A DNA stretch of 64,000 bases from Curtobacterium oceanosedimentum (GTDB lineage: Bacteria > Actinomycetota > Actinomycetes > Actinomycetales > Microbacteriaceae), in the NCBI RefSeq assembly GCF_020297365.1, contig NZ_JAIXIG010000008.1, positions 1-64,000 on the forward strand, written 5' to 3'. Under the pieces are notes generated by a model. The model did not search any database and had not been told where the DNA came from. It saw only the letters and a list, made by a program, of their open reading frames with translations. The position numbers and the translations under genes are program-made. How positions within the stretch are numbered: position 1 is the stretch's first letter; every line of letters begins with the position of its first letter. Positions 34,226 to 42,834 of this stretch are shown piece by piece.

Positions 34226-35695
34226 TCAGTTGGTCGAGCTGAGCTTCTCGCGGAGCGCCGCGAGCGAGGCGTCGTCGGCCAGGGGGCTCGCGCCACCCGT
34301 CTCGCCGGCGAACGACGAGGACGACGACGACGATGCGCTGGCCGGGAGGTCGAAGCCACCCTGCGCCTCGTCGGCGATGGTCTTCGCGACCTGCGCCTTG
34401 TGGGCTTCCCAACGCGCCTGGGCGGCCGCGTACTGGCCCTCCCACTCGGTGCGCTGGGTGTCGTAGCCCTCGAGCCACTCGTTGGTCTCCGGGTCGAAGC
34501 CCTCGGGGTACTTGTAGTCACCCTTGTCGTCGTACTCGGTCGGCATGCCGTAGAGCGCCGGGTCGAACTCGTCGCTCTCCGGGTCCACGCCCTCGTTCGC
34601 CTGCTTGAGGCTGAGCGAGATGCGGCGACGGTCGAGGTCGATGTCGATGATCTTGACGAAGACCTCGTCGTTGACCGAGACGACCTGCTCGGCGAGCTCG
34701 ACGTGCTTGTTCGACAGCTCCGAGATGTGCACGAGGCCCTCGATGCCGTCGGCGACGCGGACGAAGGCACCGAACGGCACGAGCTTCGTGACCTTGCCCG
34801 GTGCGATCTGGCCGATCGCGTGGGTGCGGGCGAAGACCTGCCACGGGTCCTCCTGGGTCGCCTTGAGCGAGAGCGACACGCGCTCGCGGTCCAGGTCGAC
34901 CTCGAGGATCTCGACGGTGACTTCCTGACCGACCTCGACGACCTCGCTGGCGTGCTCGATGTGCTTCCAGCTGAGCTCGGAGACGTGGACGAGGCCGTCG
35001 ACGCCGCCGAGGTCCACGAACGCACCGAAGTTGACGATCGAGGAGACGATGCCCTTGCGGACCTGGCCCTTGTGCAGGTTGTTGAGGAACGTGGTCCGGG
35101 ACTCGGACTGCGTCTGCTCGAGGAGCGCACGGCGCGACAGGACCACGTTGTTGCGGTTCTTGTCGAGCTCGAGGATCTTCGCCTCGATCTCCTGGCCGAG
35201 GTACGGCGTGAGGTCGCGGACACGGCGGAGCTCGATGAGCGACGCGGGGAGGAAGCCGCGGAGACCGATGTCGACGATGAGACCGCCCTTGACGACCTCG
35301 ATGACCGTCCCGGTCACGACGCCGTCGGACTCCTTGATCTTCTCGACGTCGCCCCACGCACGCTCGTACTGCGCGCGCTTCTTCGACAGGATGAGGCGAC
35401 CTTCCTTGTCCTCCTTCTGGAGGACCAGGGCCTCGACCTCGTCGCCGACCTCGACGACCTCGTTGGGGTCGACGTCGTGCTTGATCGAGAGCTCGCGCGA
35501 GGGGATGACACCCTCGGTCTTGTACCCGACGTCGAGGAGGACCTCGTCGCGGTCGATCTTCACGACGGTGCCGGAGATGAGATCACCGTCGTTGAAGAAC
35601 TTCAGGGTCTTCTCGACCTCGGCCAGGAAGTCATCAGCCGAACCGATGTCGTTGATGGCGACCTGCTTAGGAGCCTTGGTCGTAGTGGTTGTCAT
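34226..35695 (-). CDS. rpsA: 30S ribosomal protein S1
   Basis: 489 residues, the four-domain S1 of actinobacteria. The S1 repeats begin near GDLISGTVVKIDRDEV (about 37), GVVTGTVIEVVKGGL, GQVRKGIVSSIVNFGAFVDLGG and GKVTKLVPFGAFVRVADG. S1 helps bind mRNA to the 30S subunit. The ATG at 35695 (MTTTTTKAPKQ) has GGAG ten bases upstream; an in-frame ATG 12 codons earlier is less likely. The C-terminal tail is unstructured and has a run of eight serines interrupted once (ASASSSSSSFAGETG). Confidence 0.96.
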   Translation of the reverse strand: MTTTTTKAPKQVAINDIGSADDFLAEVEKTLKFFNDGDLISGTVVKIDRDEVLLDVGYKTEGVIPSRELSIKHDVDPNEVVEVGDEVEALVLQKEDKEGRLILSKKRAQYERAWGDVEKIKESDGVVTGTVIEVVKGGLIVDIGLRGFLPASLIELRRVRDLTPYLGQEIEAKILELDKNRNNVVLSRRALLEQTQSESRTTFLNNLHKGQVRKGIVSSIVNFGAFVDLGGVDGLVHVSELSWKHIEHASEVVEVGQEVTVEILEVDLDRERVSLSLKATQEDPWQVFARTHAIGQIAPGKVTKLVPFGAFVRVADGIEGLVHISELSNKHVELAEQVVSVNDEVFVKIIDIDLDRRRISLSLKQANEGVDPESDEFDPALYGMPTEYDDKGDYKYPEGFDPETNEWLEGYDTQRTEWEGQYAAAQARWEAHKAQVAKTIADEAQGGFDLPASASSSSSSSFAGETGGASPLADDASLAALREKLSSTN

Positions 35696-35864
35696 GTAGA
35701 GATTGCTCCGAACGGACATGAGTCGGGCCATGGCGTGCGGGGACTCGGCCCCCGTGGTGCACCGCCGTGGCGATTGATTGTGTGACGCGGTTTGCGCCGC
35801 ACAAGTCTAACCGCACCGGCGGAGCCCCCACAACCGGGCGTGTCACCGGCGCGTCACCGGCACA

Positions 35865-37544
35865 TCAGCGCAGCAGCGCGCTCCGCAGGGTGTCCAGCCC
35901 GATGCTGCCGAGCGAGAGCGCCCGGTGGTGGAACGCCTTGAGGTCGAAGGCGGCTCCCTCGCGCGCGGCGACCTCGTCGCGGATGGACTCCCACACCCGC
36001 TGGCCGACCTTGTACGACGGCGCCTGGCCCGGCCACCCGAAGTACCGGGCGACCTCGAACCGCACGAACGCGGGGTCCATGTTGACGTTCTGCCCCATGA
36101 AGTCGAGGGCGTACTCCCACGTCCACCCGCCGCCGTCCGGGTTGGTCTTCTGCAGGTGCACGCCGATGTCGAGCACCACGCGGGCGGCCCGCATCCGCTG
36201 GCCGTCGAGCATGCCGAGCCGGTCGCCGTCGTCGTCGAGGAACCCGAGCTGCTCCATCAGGCGCTCGGCGTACAGCGCCCACCCCTCGACGTGCCCGGAC
36301 GAGCCGGACAGCTGCCGGCGCCACGTGTTCAGCTCACCGCGGTTGTAGACGCCCTGGCTGATCTGCAGGTGGTGTCCCGGCACACCCTCGTGGTAGACCG
36401 TGGTCTTCTCGCGCCAGGTGCCGAACTCCGTGACGCCCTCGGGCACCGACCACCACATGCGGCCGGCCCGCGAGAAGTCGTCCGAGGGGCCGCTGTAGTA
36501 GATGCCGCCCTCCTGCGTCGGGGCGATGCGGCACTCCAGCCGACGGATGGGCTCGGGGATGTCGAAGTACGTGCCGGCCATCGCGGCGATCGAGGCGTCG
36601 CTCGTCTCCTGCATCCAGCGCTGCAGGGCGTCCGTCCCGTGCAGCACGCGCGCCGGGTCGGTGTCGAGCACCTCGATCGCGCGGGCCACACTCGCGCCGG
36701 ACTCGATGCGGTCGGCGATGCGCTCCTGCTCGTCCCGCATGCGGGCGAGCTCCTCGAGGCCCCACTCGTACGTCTCGTCGAGGTCCACGACCGCGCCGAG
36801 GAACCGGCGGGAGTGCAGCTCGTACGCCTCGCGACCGACCGCGTCGACCGGGGTGGCGAGCGGCAGCAGCTCGTGCTCGAGGAACTGCCCGAGGCTCCGG
36901 TACGCGGCCGCGGCGACCTCGGCACCGCGGACCAGCTCGGTGCGCAGGGTGTCGGGGACCGGCGAGCCGTCGTCGAACGCGGCGCCGTCGGCGAGCCGGC
37001 GGAAGAACCCGTCCTCGGCGCCGTTGCGGGCGGCCTGCTCGGCGACCAGCGCGACCTGGCGCTTCGCCGGGGTGACGTCCTCGCGCGTGCCCTCGAGCAG
37101 GGTCTCGCGGATCCCCTCGATCGCGTCGGGGAGCGCGTGCAGTCGGCTCGCGATGTCCTGCCAGTCGCCCTCGGTCGCGGTCGGCATCAGGTCGATGACC
37201 TCGCGCACCGACTGGGCCGGGCTCGCGATGACGTTGAGGTCACGGAGGTGCAGCCGGCGGTCGTACGACTCCTGCACCAGGTCGAGCTCGGCGCCGAGGT
37301 CGGCCTTCGTGACCTCGTCCACCGCATCGGTGGCGGCCGCGGCGTCGAGCGCGCGCTTCGCCGCACGGGCGGCGTCGGCCACGGCAGCGGCGCCGGCCGG
37401 CGACGTGTCGCCGTACTCCCCCGTGCGCCCGGGCACGCCGATCGAGGAGGCGATCGTCGGGTCGAGGTCGACGAGGGTGGTCACCCAGTCCTCGGCGACG
37501 CGGTCGACGGCGGACGGCTGGCGGTCGGGACGCTGTTCGCTCAT
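35865..37544 (-). CDS. DUF885 family metallopeptidase-like protein
   Basis: 559 residues, no signal peptide or membrane segment. The family zinc motif is present as HEGVPGHHLQ (385-394), a variant of HExxH with a second histidine pair, and further conserved stretches are EGWALYAERLMEQLGF and GWPGQAPSYKVGQ. DUF885 proteins are thought to be zinc peptidases or carboxypeptidase-like enzymes but few have been tested. The ATG at 37544 (MSEQRPDRQ) is chosen; the frame stays open upstream through the polA terminator. It is convergent with nothing and simply follows polA on the same strand. Confidence 0.85.
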   Translation of the reverse strand: MSEQRPDRQPSAVDRVAEDWVTTLVDLDPTIASSIGVPGRTGEYGDTSPAGAAAVADAARAAKRALDAAAATDAVDEVTKADLGAELDLVQESYDRRLHLRDLNVIASPAQSVREVIDLMPTATEGDWQDIASRLHALPDAIEGIRETLLEGTREDVTPAKRQVALVAEQAARNGAEDGFFRRLADGAAFDDGSPVPDTLRTELVRGAEVAAAAYRSLGQFLEHELLPLATPVDAVGREAYELHSRRFLGAVVDLDETYEWGLEELARMRDEQERIADRIESGASVARAIEVLDTDPARVLHGTDALQRWMQETSDASIAAMAGTYFDIPEPIRRLECRIAPTQEGGIYYSGPSDDFSRAGRMWWSVPEGVTEFGTWREKTTVYHEGVPGHHLQISQGVYNRGELNTWRRQLSGSSGHVEGWALYAERLMEQLGFLDDDGDRLGMLDGQRMRAARVVLDIGVHLQKTNPDGGGWTWEYALDFMGQNVNMDPAFVRFEVARYFGWPGQAPSYKVGQRVWESIRDEVAAREGAAFDLKAFHHRALSLGSIGLDTLRSALLR

Positions 37545-37595
37545 GCACCCGAGCCTAGCCACGCGGCGGGTCGCGGTGCAGGTCGCGGGAGCCGG

Positions 37596-37639
37596 CGGCC
37601 GGGAGGCGCGGTGCGGGCCCGCACCGCGCCTCCCGGCCG
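37596..37639. terminator. Perfect 44-bp palindrome after polA
   Basis: 22-base arms around GGGCCC, left arm containing CGGCCGGGAGGCGCGGTGC. It lies 28 bases beyond the polA stop. Same outer sequence as the other GGGAGGC palindromes, but the centre is GGGCCC rather than CCAGCTGG. Confidence 0.7.
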
Positions 37640-37667
37640 TCACCGGTCGCGTCGCGACCGGACGGGG

Positions 37668-40340
37668 TCAGTGCGCCGCGCTCTCCCAGTTCGGCCCGAC
37701 GCCCACCGAGACGTCGAGCGGCACGCTGAGCTCGGCCGCGCTGCCCATGCGGGTCCGCAGGATCTCCTCGACGCGCTCCTGCTCGCCGGGCGCGACCTCG
37801 AGGATGAGCTCGTCGTGCACCTGGAGCAGCAGGTGCGACCGCAGGTCGCCCGTCTGCAGGTCGTCGGCCACCCCGAGCATCGCGATCTTCATGATGTCCG
37901 CGGCCGAGCCCTGGATCGGGGCATTGAGCGCGGCCCGTTCGGCGTTCTCCCGCAGCACCCGGTTCGGGCTCTTCAGGTCGGGGAAGGGACGACGGCGGCC
38001 GAAGATGGTCTCGGTGTAGCCGTCCTCGCGCGCCTGCTCGACGACGTTGCGCAGGTAGTCGCGGACCGCACCGAAGCGGGCGAAGTACTCGGTCATCAGC
38101 GTGCGCGCCTCGGACTGCTCGATCCGCAGCTGCTTCGACAGGCCGAAGGCGCTCAGGCCGTAGGCCAGGCCGTACGACATCGCCTTCACCTTGGTGCGCA
38201 TCTCGTTCGAGACGTCGGCGGGGTCGACACCGAAGACGCGTGCGCCGACGAACCGGTGCAGGTCCTCGCCCTCGTTGAAGGCCTGGATCAGTCCGGGGTC
38301 GCCGGAGAGGTGCGCCATGATGCGCATCTCGATCTGCGAGTAGTCGGCGGTGACGAGCGTCGTGTACGGCTCCGCGACGGCGAACGCCGAGCGGATGCGT
38401 CGGCCGACGGCGGTCTTCACCGGGATGTTCTGCAGGTTCGGGTCGGTGGACGAGACACGTCCGGTGCTCGTGCCGGTCTGCTCGTAGCGGGTGTGGATGC
38501 GCCCGTCGACCACGGCGGCGTCGAGCGTGTCGACGATCTGACGGAGCTTCGTGGCGTCGCGGTGCTGCAGCAGGAGCCCGAGGAACGGGTGCGGGTGCTG
38601 CTCCTGCAGGTCGGCGAGGCTCGCGGCGTCGGTCGAGAAACCGGTCTTGGTCTTGCGGGTCTTCGGCATCGCCAGCTCGGTGAACAGGACTTCCTGCAGT
38701 TGCTTCGGGGAGCCGAGGTTGACCTCGTGCCCGATCTCGGCGAAGGCCTGCTGTGCCAGTTCGGCGGCGCGCTCCCCCAGCTCCTTCGACAGGCCGGTGA
38801 GCACGGGGCGGTCGATCCCGACACCGATGGTCTCCATGCCGGCGAGCACCGAGACCAGTGGCAGCTCGATGTCGTCCAGGACCTGCAGCGAGGACTCGTC
38901 GATCCGGGCGCGCAGGGCCGTCGTCACCCGCAGCACGAACCACGCGTGCACCCCGACGTTGACCGGGTCGGTCTCGGGGACGAGCTGGTTCGGGTCGGCC
39001 GTCGGCAGTTCCTCGCCGAGCTCCTGGTAGACGAGGTCGGCGAGGGGCTGCCCCTGCTTGCCGGGGTTGGCGAGCCAGCCCATGATCCGGGCGTCACCGG
39101 CGACACCGTTCACCGTGATGCCGACCGAGCCGAGCGCCTTGATCGCGGCCTTGGCGTCGTGGAAGTGCTTCGGGGCGTCCGAGGCGAACCACGCCGTCAG
39201 CTGCTCGTAGTCCTTCGCACCGCTGCCGCCGGGCACGAGCACCGCGTCGTCGTGCGTCGCGATGCCGATCGCGCTGAGCCGACCGTCGATCACCTCGACC
39301 GCGACGCCGTAGCCGTTCGCTGCCTCGGTCGCGTTGCGGCGCTCGAGCCAGTAGCCGAGCTCCTCGTCGATCAGGGTCTTGACCGGCGGCGGGGTCGGCG
39401 CACCGCTGTCGACGGAGCCCTCGGCGGGGGCGGCGTCCGACGGATCACCGGTGCCGGCGACCTTGAACACGCGGTCGAGCAGCGTGCGGAACTGCAGCTT
39501 GGCGAACAGCTCGCGGACCGCGGTCTCGTCGAGGGGACGGAGCGCGACGTCGGCGGGGCCGACGGGCAGCTCGACGTCGGTGACGAGCCGGTTGAGCTTG
39601 CGGTTCCGGACCGCCCGGTCGCGCTGCTCGCGCAGGTTGTTGCCGACGACGCCCTTGATCTCGTCGGCGTGTTCGAGGACGCCGTCGAGCGATCCGTACT
39701 GGGTGACCCACTTCACGGCGGTCTTCTCGCCGACCTTGTCGATGCCGATCAGGTTGTCGCTCGTCTCGCCCACGAGCGCCGCGATGTCCGGGTACTGGTG
39801 GGGCTCGATGCCGTACCGCTCGTACACCTTGTCGCGGTCGTAGCGGGTGAGCTCGGAGACGCCGCGGACGGACGGGTACAGCAGGGTGACGTCGTCGTTG
39901 ACGAGCTGGATCGAGTCACGGTCGCCGGAGACGACGTACACCTGGAAGCCCTGCTCCGCGCCCTGCTTCGAGAGGGTCGCGAGGATGTCGTCGGCCTCGT
40001 AGTCCTCCTTCGTGACGGTGGTGATGCCCATCGCCTCGAGCGCCTGCTGCAGCAGCGGGATCTGCCCCTTGAACTCGGCGGGGGTCTCGGAGCGCGTGCC
40101 CTTGTAGGCCTCGTACTCGCGGGTGCGGAACGAGAACCGCGAGATGTCGAAGGCCACCGCCAGGTGGGTCGGCTTCTCGCGCTGGAGCAGCATGAGCAGC
40201 ATCGAGATGAAGCCGTGGATGGCGTTCGTGTGCTGCCCGTCGCGGTTCACGAAGCTGTCGACCGGCAGCGCGTAGAACGCCCGGAAGGCGAGCGAGTGGC
40301 CGTCGATGACCATGAGGGTAGGCTTTGCGGAGTCCGACAC
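37668..40340 (-). CDS. polA: DNA polymerase I
   Basis: 890 residues. N-terminal 5'-3' exonuclease: MVIDGHSLAFRAFYAL (10-25), DYEADDILAT and VSGDRDSIQLV. C-terminal polymerase: TADYSQIEMRIMAHLS (motif A), RTKVKAMSYGLAYG (motif B) and LLQVHDELILEV (motif C). The middle 3'-5' domain lacks a recognisable DxE proofreading motif, as is usual in actinobacterial PolA. It fills gaps in excision repair and replaces RNA primers. GTG start at 40340. A -10-like TAGGCT lies seven bases before it, so the message may be leaderless. Confidence 0.97.
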   Translation of the reverse strand: MSDSAKPTLMVIDGHSLAFRAFYALPVDSFVNRDGQHTNAIHGFISMLLMLLQREKPTHLAVAFDISRFSFRTREYEAYKGTRSETPAEFKGQIPLLQQALEAMGITTVTKEDYEADDILATLSKQGAEQGFQVYVVSGDRDSIQLVNDDVTLLYPSVRGVSELTRYDRDKVYERYGIEPHQYPDIAALVGETSDNLIGIDKVGEKTAVKWVTQYGSLDGVLEHADEIKGVVGNNLREQRDRAVRNRKLNRLVTDVELPVGPADVALRPLDETAVRELFAKLQFRTLLDRVFKVAGTGDPSDAAPAEGSVDSGAPTPPPVKTLIDEELGYWLERRNATEAANGYGVAVEVIDGRLSAIGIATHDDAVLVPGGSGAKDYEQLTAWFASDAPKHFHDAKAAIKALGSVGITVNGVAGDARIMGWLANPGKQGQPLADLVYQELGEELPTADPNQLVPETDPVNVGVHAWFVLRVTTALRARIDESSLQVLDDIELPLVSVLAGMETIGVGIDRPVLTGLSKELGERAAELAQQAFAEIGHEVNLGSPKQLQEVLFTELAMPKTRKTKTGFSTDAASLADLQEQHPHPFLGLLLQHRDATKLRQIVDTLDAAVVDGRIHTRYEQTGTSTGRVSSTDPNLQNIPVKTAVGRRIRSAFAVAEPYTTLVTADYSQIEMRIMAHLSGDPGLIQAFNEGEDLHRFVGARVFGVDPADVSNEMRTKVKAMSYGLAYGLSAFGLSKQLRIEQSEARTLMTEYFARFGAVRDYLRNVVEQAREDGYTETIFGRRRPFPDLKSPNRVLRENAERAALNAPIQGSAADIMKIAMLGVADDLQTGDLRSHLLLQVHDELILEVAPGEQERVEEILRTRMGSAAELSVPLDVSVGVGPNWESAAH

Positions 40341-40355
40341 CCGGACAGCCTACCG
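40317..40355. promoter_or_regulatory. Inverted TAGGCT boxes at the polA / thioesterase divergent start
   Basis: GGTAGGCT (40317-40324) and AGCCTACC (40348-40355) form an inverted repeat. Each contains a -10-like TAGGCT facing outward along its own strand: toward polA (start seven bases later, at its GTG) and toward the thioesterase. No good -35 boxes are visible. Confidence 0.35.
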
Positions 40356-40384
40356 ACGCCATCCGACACGGGAGTCCTGCGCGC

Positions 40385-40810
40385 GTGACCGACGAAGCGA
40401 CCACCACGACCGCGGTCGACGACCGCCTGGCCGAGCGCGGCATGGGCGAGCTCGCCGAGAAGATGGGCATGGTGATCACCGAGCTCACCGCCGAGCGCGC
40501 GGTGGGCACGATCCCGGTCGAGGGCAACCGCCAGCCGGTCGGCCTGCTGCACGGGGGCGCCTACGTCGTGCTGGCGGAGAGCCTCGGCTCGATGGCCGCG
40601 AACGTGCACGCCGGTCCGGGTCGTTACGCCGTCGGCATCGAGCTGAGCGCCTCGCACTCGCGCAGCGCCACGAGCGGGACCGTCACCGGCACCTGCACCG
40701 CCATCCACCTGGGCGGCACGCTCACCACGCACGAGATCGTCCTCACCGACGACCAGGGCCGGCGCTGCTCGACCGTGCGGATCACGAACATGATCCGCGA
40801 GCGGCGCTGA
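40385..40810 (+). CDS. Hotdog-fold thioesterase (PaaI-like)
   Basis: 141 residues, one hotdog domain. Characteristic segment QPVGLLHGGAYVVLAESLGS (about 49-68), then the GIELSASHSRSATSGTVTGT strand region. Family members hydrolyse acyl- or aryl-CoA thioesters; the closest well-known types act on phenylacetyl-CoA derivatives or menaquinone precursors. The GTG at 40385 has GGGAG upstream; an in-frame ATG at 40325 would overlap the polA start. It stops 4 bases before the convergent acetyltransferase. Confidence 0.85.
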   Translation: MTDEATTTTAVDDRLAERGMGELAEKMGMVITELTAERAVGTIPVEGNRQPVGLLHGGAYVVLAESLGSMAANVHAGPGRYAVGIELSASHSRSATSGTVTGTCTAIHLGGTLTTHEIVLTDDQGRRCSTVRITNMIRERR

Positions 40811-40814
40811 CCCG

Positions 40815-41285
40815 TCAGTCCTCCGGCGGGCGCTGCAGCAGCAGGCGCGCGTCGCCGAACCCGAGGCGCCGGTAGAGCCGCTCGCCGTCCACGCTCGAGT
40901 GCACCGACGTCCGCTCGACGCCCAGCTCGTCGGCGACGTCGAGCAGCGCCGTGACGAGCCGGCCGGCGACGCCGGACCCGCGCAGGTCCGGGTGCACGTA
41001 CACCGTCTGCAACTCCGCGGTGGATCGATCCCCGGGGACGTGCGGCGCCGGCGGCCGGGGGTGCACCGCGAGCCATCCCATGCCGAGCACCACGCCGTCC
41101 CGCTCGGCGACCACGCACCGGTGCGAGTCGCGGTGGCGGGACGCGAAGTCCGTCATCGCCCTGCGGTACTCATCGGGCGTGCGGACCGGCTCGCGGCCGT
41201 CCTCGTCGACGCTCCACCGCCACCGCAGGTCGGCCACCGCTGCCATGTCCTCCGGCCGGGAGGCGCGGATCACCACGTCGTCCAT
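40815..41285 (-). CDS. GNAT family N-acetyltransferase
   Basis: 156 residues. Acetyl-CoA site is in the strand-loop TAELQTVYVHPDLRGSGVAGRL (about 95-116), with the R/Q-x-x-G-x-A/G type loop RGSGVAG; a C-terminal LYRRLGF motif is typical. Substrate unknown. ATG at 41285 is preceded by GGTGGAG, which decides the start over an in-frame ATG 12 codons upstream. Convergent with the thioesterase. Confidence 0.85.
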   Translation of the reverse strand: MDDVVIRASRPEDMAAVADLRWRWSVDEDGREPVRTPDEYRRAMTDFASRHRDSHRCVVAERDGVVLGMGWLAVHPRPPAPHVPGDRSTAELQTVYVHPDLRGSGVAGRLVTALLDVADELGVERTSVHSSVDGERLYRRLGFGDARLLLQRPPED

Positions 41286-41339
41286 CGCTCCACCCTGCCA
41301 GGTGGTCGACGCCCACGCCACGTCGCCGCTCCGGACGCA

Positions 41340-41375
41340 GGAACGCCGCCGGACCGGAGGGTCCAGCGGCGTTCC
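41340..41375 (-). terminator. Hairpin after pdtaR
   Basis: Arms GGAACGCCGC and GCGGCGTTCC enclose a second smaller stem (GGAC/GTCC). It lies 16 bases beyond the response-regulator stop. Confidence 0.55.
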
Positions 41376-41391
41376 GTGAGCGACGGGGGCG

Positions 41392-41997
41392 CTACTTCTT
41401 GGCGCTGAGCTGCTCGATGATCGCCTTGGCGACGTCGTGCATGGTCAGGCGGCGGTCCATCGAGGCCTTCTGGATCCAGCGGAACGCCTCGGGCTCGGTC
41501 AGGCCCATCTTCTCGTTCAGCAGGCCCTTGGCACGGTCGACGAGCTTGCGGGTCTCGAAGCGCTCGACGAGGTCGGCGACCTCGGCTTCGAGCGTGATGA
41601 TCTGCTGGTACCGCGAGAGGGCGATCTCGATCGCGGGGAGCAGGTCGTTCGGGGTGAAGGGCTTGACGACGTAGGCCAGGGCGCCGGCCTCGGTCGCGCG
41701 CTCGACGAGGTCCTTCTGGCTGAACGCCGTGAGCAGGACCACGGGGGCGATGTGGTTCTTCGACAGCTTCTCGGCCGCCGAGATGCCGTCGAGCTGGGGC
41801 ATCTTGACGTCCATCACGACCAGGTCGGGACGGAGGTCCGTGGCGAGCTGCACGGCGGTCTCGCCGTCGCCGGCCTCACCGACCACGTCGAACCCGTTGT
41901 CGCGGAGGATCTCGACGATGTCGAGGCGGATGAGCGACTCGTCCTCGGCGACGACGACGCGACGGGGTGCTGGTGCGGTTGCTTCTGAGTCACTCAC
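41392..41997 (-). CDS. pdtaR: ANTAR-domain response regulator (PdtaR-like)
   Basis: 201 residues. Receiver domain with acidic pair in AEDES (17-21), phospho-acceptor D63 in VVMDVKMP, T90 and K112; then an ANTAR RNA-binding domain (about 128-196) with TRKLVDRAKGLLNEKMGLTEPEAF. ANTAR proteins bind paired hexanucleotide stem-loops in RNA and prevent termination. The gene matches mycobacterial PdtaR in domain order. No histidine kinase is adjacent; PdtaS-type kinases are usually encoded elsewhere. GTG start at 41997; a longer open frame upstream crosses the tRNA gene and is rejected. Confidence 0.88.
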   Translation of the reverse strand: MSDSEATAPAPRRVVVAEDESLIRLDIVEILRDNGFDVVGEAGDGETAVQLATDLRPDLVVMDVKMPQLDGISAAEKLSKNHIAPVVLLTAFSQKDLVERATEAGALAYVVKPFTPNDLLPAIEIALSRYQQIITLEAEVADLVERFETRKLVDRAKGLLNEKMGLTEPEAFRWIQKASMDRRLTMHDVAKAIIEQLSAKK

Positions 41998-42093
41998 GAC
42001 GAGCAGCCTACTAGACACCGGAAGTCCCGGACCCCAGACCACGCGGGCCGGATCGTCCCACACCGCTCCGGACCAGGAGTGGGCCGTGCACAG

Positions 42094-42175
42094 TACGAGT
42101 GGCGGGACTTGAACCCGCACGCCGTGAGGCAGAGCATTTTGAGTGCCCCGTGTCTGCCGATTCCACCACACTCGC
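42094..42175 (-). tRNA. tRNA-Leu (anticodon CAA)
   Basis: An 82-base gene on the minus strand from GCGAGTG (acceptor) to CACTCGT plus discriminator A. The D-loop region GTGGAATCGGCAGACAC, anticodon stem GGGCA/TGCTC with loop CTCAAAA (anticodon CAA, reading UUG), a long variable arm (TGCCTCACGGCG) and T-arm GGTTCAAGTCC fold as a class II leucine tRNA. CCA is not encoded. The acceptor's first pair is G-T. Confidence 0.93.
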
Positions 42176-42294
42176 GAGGGCACCAACACTACCAGCCCGG
42201 CCGTCGTCCCCGGCCCTGGGAGCCCGGCATGCACGGGCGCCCGACCGACGGGTAGCGTGCTGGGGGCCTGCAGTCCGATCAGGGAGGAGTGCTC

Positions 42295-42834
42295 GTGGAT
42301 TCCCGTGCCGTCCGCACGTTCCGGGTGTTCGTGGTCGTCACCGCCGTCGTCGCCGTGGCCCTCGGGGTCGTCGCCGTGGCTTGGCCGCGCCCGACGCTCG
42401 TGCTCGTCGCCCTGGTGTTCGGCGTCCACCTCGTCGTCGCCGGTGCGCTCCGCGTGTTCGCGGCGGTGCGCGGGCGCGACACCCCCGCGGTCTGGCGGTG
42501 GACCTCCGGCGTGGTGGGTGGCCTCGTCGCCGCGGCCGGGCTCGTCACGCTGGTGGACCCGGCGATCCCCCTGGTGGTCTACGCGGTGCTCGCCGGTGTC
42601 GGCTTCGTCGCGGAGGGCATCGCGGCGCTGGTCGGCGGGGTCGTCGGACACCCGGGCTCGTCACGCGTGCCGACGGTGGTCAGCGCCCTGCTGTCGGTCG
42701 CGGCGGGGATCGCCGTGCTCGCCGCTCCCGGCCTGGCGCTGACCGTTTTCGTGGTCGTCGCGGGCGTCGCGCTGGTCACCGTGGGCGCCGCGACCCTGCT
42801 GCTCCTGCCGCCGCGTGCCGCCGTCCGCCGCTAG
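42295..42834 (+). CDS. DUF308 (HdeD-like) membrane protein
   Basis: 179 residues with about six hydrophobic helices arranged as repeating pairs, typical of the DUF308/HdeD family. Helices fall near 10-28, 35-55, 70-90, 95-115, 128-148 and 150-170. HdeD is linked to acid resistance in E. coli, but function elsewhere is unknown. The GTG at 42295 is favoured because GGGAGGAG (42282-42289) lies six bases upstream; a GTG two codons earlier overlaps that site. Its stop overlaps the convergent VIT1-type gene by 4 bases. Confidence 0.7.
   Translation: MDSRAVRTFRVFVVVTAVVAVALGVVAVAWPRPTLVLVALVFGVHLVVAGALRVFAAVRGRDTPAVWRWTSGVVGGLVAAAGLVTLVDPAIPLVVYAVLAGVGFVAEGIAALVGGVVGHPGSSRVPTVVSALLSVAAGIAVLAAPGLALTVFVVVAGVALVTVGAATLLLLPPRAAVRR

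Noticed and set aside
35925-40388. Plus-strand open frame of about 1,490 codons
   Set aside because: Lies opposite the DUF885 gene and polA; no recognisable domain.
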